NCBI RefSeq assembly: GCF_013340935.1
Contig: NZ_WHOS01000037.1
Location: 1-64,000, forward strand
Length of the DNA stretch: 64,000 nt
Direction of reading: 5' to 3'
From: Azospirillum melinis
GTDB lineage: Bacteria > Pseudomonadota > Alphaproteobacteria > Azospirillales > Azospirillaceae
Shown: piece after piece, positions 60,287 through 64,000 of the stretch
Numbering within the stretch: position 1 is the stretch's first letter
Layout: every line of letters begins with the position of its first letter
The notes under the pieces: generated by a model
What the model was told of the DNA's origin: nothing
Database searches by the model: none
Seen by the model: the letters and a program-made list of their open reading frames with translations, nothing else
Made by a program: the position numbers and the translations under genes

Positions 60287-60974
60287 CATGACCGACGTCT
60301 ATTCCTTCTACGGCAGCAGCCCGGTGTTGCAGAATGTCAGCTTCGCGGTGCCCAGGGGCAGCCTGCTCAGCGTGCTGGGCCGCAACGGGGTGGGGAAGAC
60401 CACGCTGATGCGGACCGTCATGGGGCTGACCGACCGGGTCACCGGCCGGATTGGGCTGGGCGGCAGCGACATCCGGAGCGAGCCGACCCACCGCCGCGCC
60501 GGTCTCGGCATCGGCTATGTCCCGCAGGGGCGCGGCATCGTCGGCAAATTCACCATCAGTGAGAACATCCTGATGGGCAGCTTCGCCCGTCCGGACGGCA
60601 AGCGCGAGATCCCGCCCCTGGTGTTCGAGATGTTTCCCTATCTGCGGGACAACCTGAACCGGAAGGGCGGCGACCTGTCCGGCGGACAGCAGCAGCAGCT
60701 GGCGATCGCGCGGGCGCTGGCGGCGAAACCGCAGGTCCTGCTGCTGGACGAGCCGACCGAGGGCATCCAGCCCAACATCGTCGAGCAGATCCAAAACGTG
60801 ATCATGACCCTGAACCGCCAGTACGGCATCACTGTCGTGCTGGTCGAACAGAATGTGAGGTTCGCCCGGCAGGCCTCCGACCTTTTCCTGATGCTCGACA
60901 AGGGGCGCGTCGCCGCCCACGGGCCGACGGAGAGCCTGACCGACGATCTGGTGCACCGGCACATGGCGGTCTAG
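60279..60974 (+). CDS. Amide/urea-type ABC transporter ATP-binding protein (UrtE/LivF-like)
   Basis: A 231-residue ATPase with Walker A GRNGVGKTT near residue 36, YVPQGRGIVGKFTISENI near 81-98, signature LSGGQQQQLAIARALAAKP near 135, Walker B LLLDEPTEGIQPNIVEQI near 156 and H-loop LVEQNVRFARQASD near 190. GRNGVGKT and TEGIQPNIV are typical of UrtE. It completes the five-gene importer. amiE follows after 112 bases without a visible terminator, so the amidase may be transcribed with the transporter. Confidence 0.93.
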   Translation: MLDMTDVYSFYGSSPVLQNVSFAVPRGSLLSVLGRNGVGKTTLMRTVMGLTDRVTGRIGLGGSDIRSEPTHRRAGLGIGYVPQGRGIVGKFTISENILMGSFARPDGKREIPPLVFEMFPYLRDNLNRKGGDLSGGQQQQLAIARALAAKPQVLLLDEPTEGIQPNIVEQIQNVIMTLNRQYGITVVLVEQNVRFARQASDLFLMLDKGRVAAHGPTESLTDDLVHRHMAV

Positions 60975-61086
60975 GCGCCGTCCGGGCCGCATCTCCAACC
61001 CTGAAACAAGGGGTTCGCCGTCCAGCCTCGCGCCGGGTCGGAACGCCCCCTCCTTATCGATCCACAGACCAGAAAGGGAATGCACC

Positions 61087-62127
61087 ATGTTGCACGGCGA
61101 TATTTCCAGCAGCAAGGACACCGTCGGCGTCGCGGTCGTGAACTACAAGATGCCGCGCCTGCACACCAAGGCCGAAGTCCTCGACAACGCCCGCAAAATC
61201 GCGGAGATGGTCCAGGGCATGAAGATCGGCCTGCCGGGCATGGATCTGGTGATCTTCCCAGAATATTCGACCCACGGGATCATGTACGATTCCAAGGAGA
61301 TGTACGAGACCGCCTCGTCGGTCCCCGGTGACGAGACCGCGATTTTCGCTGACGCCTGCCGCAAGGCCAGGGTCTGGGGCGTCTTCTCCCTGACCGGCGA
61401 GCGGCATGAGGAACACCCGCACAAGGCGCCCTACAACACGCTGATCCTGATGAACGACAAGGGCGAGATCGTCCAGAAATACCGCAAGATCATGCCGTGG
61501 GTGCCCATCGAGGGCTGGTATCCCGGCAACTGCACCTTCGTCACCGAAGGGCCGAAGGGGCTGAAGATCAGCCTGATCATCTGCGACGACGGCAATTATC
61601 CGGAGATCTGGCGCGACTGTGCCATGAAGGGCGCCGAACTGATCGTCCGCTGCCAGGGCTACATGTATCCGGCCAAGGAACAGCAGGTCATCATGTCCAA
61701 GGCGATGGCCTGGGCCAACAACACCTATGTCGCGGTGGCGAACGCCGCCGGCTTCGACGGGGTCTATTCCTATTTCGGCCATTCCGCCATCATCGGCTTC
61801 GACGGCCGGACGCTGGGCGAGTGCGGCACCGAGGAGAACGGCATCCAGTACGCCCAGCTCTCCACCTCGCTGATCCGCGACGCGCGCAAGAACATGCAGT
61901 CGCAGAACCACCTCTTCAAGTTGGTCCACCGCGGCTACACCGGCAAGATCAACTCCGGCGAGGATTCGAAGGGCGAGGCAGCCTGCGCCTACAGCTTCTA
62001 CCATGACTGGGTCAACGATCCGGAAGGCACCCGTGCGCGGGTCGAGGCGATGACCCGCGGCACCGTCGGCACCGAGGAATGCCCCATCGACGGCATCCCC
62101 AACCCGGAAACCGCCCTGCATCGCTGA
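61087..62127 (+). CDS. amiE: Aliphatic amidase AmiE
   Basis: A 346-residue nitrilase-superfamily amidase that hydrolyses short aliphatic amides, such as acetamide and propionamide, to the acid and ammonia in the cytoplasm. The catalytic triad falls at the same numbers as in Pseudomonas AmiE: Glu59 (IFPEYST), Lys134 (KYRKIMPW) and Cys166 (LIICDDGNYPE). Length is identical to the reference. The ribosome site is AAAGGGA. It follows the amide transporter and precedes the NorQ/NorD-like pair, so import and hydrolysis are linked, with ammonia as the nitrogen product. Confidence 0.97.
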   Translation: MLHGDISSSKDTVGVAVVNYKMPRLHTKAEVLDNARKIAEMVQGMKIGLPGMDLVIFPEYSTHGIMYDSKEMYETASSVPGDETAIFADACRKARVWGVFSLTGERHEEHPHKAPYNTLILMNDKGEIVQKYRKIMPWVPIEGWYPGNCTFVTEGPKGLKISLIICDDGNYPEIWRDCAMKGAELIVRCQGYMYPAKEQQVIMSKAMAWANNTYVAVANAAGFDGVYSYFGHSAIIGFDGRTLGECGTEENGIQYAQLSTSLIRDARKNMQSQNHLFKLVHRGYTGKINSGEDSKGEAACAYSFYHDWVNDPEGTRARVEAMTRGTVGTEECPIDGIPNPETALHR

Positions 62128-62209
62128 AGCACCCGGAGATATGCGGCGGGGGTCGGGAGACGCCCGCCGCCTTTCTGCGGAGCGAAATCAACAACAAGGA
62201 GACGCGCCG

Positions 62210-63010
62210 ATGGCGCTGGATGCACACCGGATTCCGGAGGAGCCCTATTACCGGCCGGTCGCCGGGGAGGTGGCGCTGTTCGAGGCCGCCTATGCGGCGC
62301 GCATGCCGATGATGCTGAAGGGCCCCACCGGCTGCGGCAAGACCCGCTTCATCGAGCACATGGCATGGCGTCTCGGCCGGCCGCTGGTGACGGTGGCCTG
62401 CCACGAGGACATGACCGCGTCGGATCTGGTCGGGCGCTTCCTGCTCGATCCCGGCGGCACGGTCTGGCACGACGGGCCACTGACCCAGGCGGTGCGGCAT
62501 GGCGCGATCTGCTATCTCGACGAGATCGTCGAGGCCCGCCAGGACACCACCGTCGTCATCCACCCGCTGACCGACGCCCGCCGTATCCTGCCGCTGGAGA
62601 AGCGCAACGAGCTGGTCCAGGCCCATCCGGACTTCCAGCTGGTGATCTCCTACAACCCCGGCTACCAGAGCGTCCTGAAGGATCTGAAGGAATCGACCAA
62701 GCAGCGCTTCGCCGCCATCGAGTTCGGCTATCCGGACGCGGCGGTGGAGGCGGAGATCGTCGCCCATGAATCGGGCGTCGCCGCCGGCACCGCGGCCCTG
62801 CTGGTCCGCATCGCCGCAAGCTCGCGCAACCTGAAGGGCCATGGGCTTCAGGAGGGGGTGTCCACCCGCATGCTGATCCATGCCGGCCGGCTGGCGGCGC
62901 AGGGGATCGCGCTGGAGACCGCCTGCCGGATCGCGCTGGTGCTGCCGATCACCGACGACGCCGACGTGCGGGACGCCTTCTCCGCCGCCGTGTCGGCGGC
63001 GATTGCCTGA
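62210..63010 (+). CDS. MoxR-type AAA+ ATPase, NorQ/CbbQ/AmiB-like
   Basis: A 266-residue AAA+ protein with Walker A GPTGCGKT near residue 38, Walker B AICYLDEIVEARQDTT near 100 and a C-terminal CbbQ_C-like region (SRNLKGHGLQEGVSTRMLIHAGRLA). NorQ and CbbQ act with a VWA-domain partner as activases of metalloenzymes or Rubisco. A NorQ-like ATPase (AmiB) also accompanies AmiE in Pseudomonas. Start 62210 has AAGGAGA. The partner VWA-type gene begins 42 bases downstream. AmiE needs no metal cofactor, so the client is unclear. Confidence 0.9.
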   Translation: MALDAHRIPEEPYYRPVAGEVALFEAAYAARMPMMLKGPTGCGKTRFIEHMAWRLGRPLVTVACHEDMTASDLVGRFLLDPGGTVWHDGPLTQAVRHGAICYLDEIVEARQDTTVVIHPLTDARRILPLEKRNELVQAHPDFQLVISYNPGYQSVLKDLKESTKQRFAAIEFGYPDAAVEAEIVAHESGVAAGTAALLVRIAASSRNLKGHGLQEGVSTRMLIHAGRLAAQGIALETACRIALVLPITDDADVRDAFSAAVSAAIA

Positions 63011-63052
63011 CCCCTCCCTGTCCGGGGAGAGGACGAGAGGACTGGAGACCGA

Positions 63053-64000
63053 ATGCCGGACGACCAATCGCGCCAGTTTCCCGCTGGCCAAATTCCCGCC
63101 GACACCGCCTTTTCCTCCGTCGAGCGCCGGCTGGTCGCCTATCTGGTCGCGCTGTGGCGGTTGCGGGTGCCGATCCGCCATGCCAGGCCGGATGCGGCTG
63201 GCAACCCGCCACGGCGGGTCAGCCTGTCGGACGGACTGATCTGGATGCCCGGAAGCTTCCGCGGCGTCGATGGCCGCCGCTCCGGCGCGCTGTTCCGCGC
63301 CGCCCTGGTCCATGCCGGGGCGCATCTGCGCTTCACCGGTCCGCGCTTCCCGGCCGCCGGGTTGAAGCCGTTGCAGCTGGCGCTCGTCTCGCTGATCGAG
63401 GATGCCCGGGTCGAGCAACTGGCGATGCGCGAGCATCCCGGCCTGCTCCGGGTCTGGCGGTCCTTCCACGTCGCCGGGCCGGACGGCGCCGGGACCGCGC
63501 CCGCCCTGATGGCGCGGCTGGCCCGTGCGCTGATCGACCCCGACTATCGCGACGACGATGCCTGGGTCGCCAAGGGCAGGCGGCTGTTCTTCGAGGCGGA
63601 GGGCGAGTGGGACAGCCCGGCGCTCAGCCGGCGGATCGGCGGGCTGCTGGGCAACGATCTCGGCCAGATGCGGGTGCAGTTCAATTCCAAGGACTATGTC
63701 GTCGAGCCGGCCTACCGCGACGACAACCTCGGCCTGTGGGACCATGGCGAGGCGCCGCCGACCCCGCCCAGCGACGCCGAGACCGTGTTCGAAGCCTTCC
63801 GCACCGAACAGCAGGAACGCGACCACGGCCGGCCCGACGAGCAGTTGGGGGAGGGGGCCACCCCGGCGCGGCTGTCCGCCACCGATGTGCCCGCCCGCGC
63901 GGTGGGGGAGGAGGAGATCACCGCCCCGCCGTGGCACTATCCGGAATGGGACTACCGCGTCGGCATCGACCGGCCCGACTGGGTGGTGCTGAACGAACGG
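63053..64000 (+). CDS. NorD/CbbO-like protein (VWA partner of the MoxR ATPase), cut by window end
   Basis: The first 316 codons are open to the last base, so the gene continues beyond the window. Start ATG 63053 follows GGAGACCG. The N-terminal region (SSVERRLVAYLVALWRLRVPIRHA; LFRAALVHAGAHLRFTGPRFPAAGLKPLQLALVSLIEDARVEQLAM) matches the helical N-terminal part of NorD/CbbO-type proteins, with the HxxxH-like HAGAHLRF and the EDARVE segment typical of the group. The acidic linker (DAETVFEAFRTEQQERDHGRPDEQ) precedes the expected VWA domain, which is not yet reached. It would form a complex with the ATPase. Confidence 0.8.
   Translation, partial: MPDDQSRQFPAGQIPADTAFSSVERRLVAYLVALWRLRVPIRHARPDAAGNPPRRVSLSDGLIWMPGSFRGVDGRRSGALFRAALVHAGAHLRFTGPRFPAAGLKPLQLALVSLIEDARVEQLAMREHPGLLRVWRSFHVAGPDGAGTAPALMARLARALIDPDYRDDDAWVAKGRRLFFEAEGEWDSPALSRRIGGLLGNDLGQMRVQFNSKDYVVEPAYRDDNLGLWDHGEAPPTPPSDAETVFEAFRTEQQERDHGRPDEQLGEGATPARLSATDVPARAVGEEEITAPPWHYPEWDYRVGIDRPDWVVLNER

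Noticed and set aside
60975..61086. AACCC/GGGTT inverted repeat before amiE
   Set aside because: It has a short stem and no T-tract or hexaloop, so I do not call it a terminator or a further ANTAR element.

Overview
The window is about 64 kb of high-GC DNA with dense, often overlapping genes. Its ABC-transporter load and gene families suggest an alphaproteobacterium, plausibly Azospirillum or another Rhodospirillales member. That assignment is inference from gene content and codon style; no rRNA or marker gene is present. I saw no tRNA, rRNA, CRISPR array, insertion sequence or phage gene.

Layout. (1) 43-1598: end of a polar amino acid ABC transporter system plus a GntR/FCD regulator. (2) 1616-15094: a minus-strand unit (branched-chain-type ABC transporter, GntR/FCD regulator, fused indolepyruvate ferredoxin oxidoreductase) facing a plus-strand unit (RidA-like protein, D-amino acid dehydrogenase, maleate isomerase/AMDase-like enzyme, MATE exporter). 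GTATAC-type palindromes in front of several of these units suggest one regulon for taking up an amino acid, oxidising it to a 2-oxo acid and converting that to an acyl-CoA. (3) 15106-19261: AraC regulator and an AaeBXA-like aromatic acid efflux system. (4) 19304-27998: an RND pump diverging from an SDR/MATE pair across a 51-bp near-palindrome that contains both promoters, followed by two TetR regulators. (5) 28041-29823: SDR with a divergent AraC regulator.

(6) 29845-42386: a carboxylate/acyl-CoA cluster. The minus strand carries a thiolase-like protein, a DUF35 protein, a MaoC hydratase, an SDR, a Fe3+-type ABC transporter and an atypical crotonase. The plus strand carries a CaiB-type CoA transferase, a LysR regulator, malonyl-CoA synthetase (matB) and a thioesterase. 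(7) 42451-53479: a PgtC/PgtB/PgtA-like sensing set (periplasmic binding protein, histidine kinase, sigma-54 activator) next to a complete Fe3+-type ABC transporter and two phosphatases. A near-consensus sigma-54 promoter with two upstream repeats sits between the activator and the transporter.

(8) 53498-64000: an aliphatic amide utilisation cluster: amiC and amiR, a five-gene amide/urea-type ABC transporter, amiE, and a MoxR/NorQ-type ATPase with a NorD-like protein cut by the window edge. The amiCR leader and the transporter leader both contain stem-loops that overlap intrinsic terminators, the arrangement expected for ANTAR antitermination by AmiR. The transporter leader appears to stack three terminators, which is the most unusual regulatory feature here.
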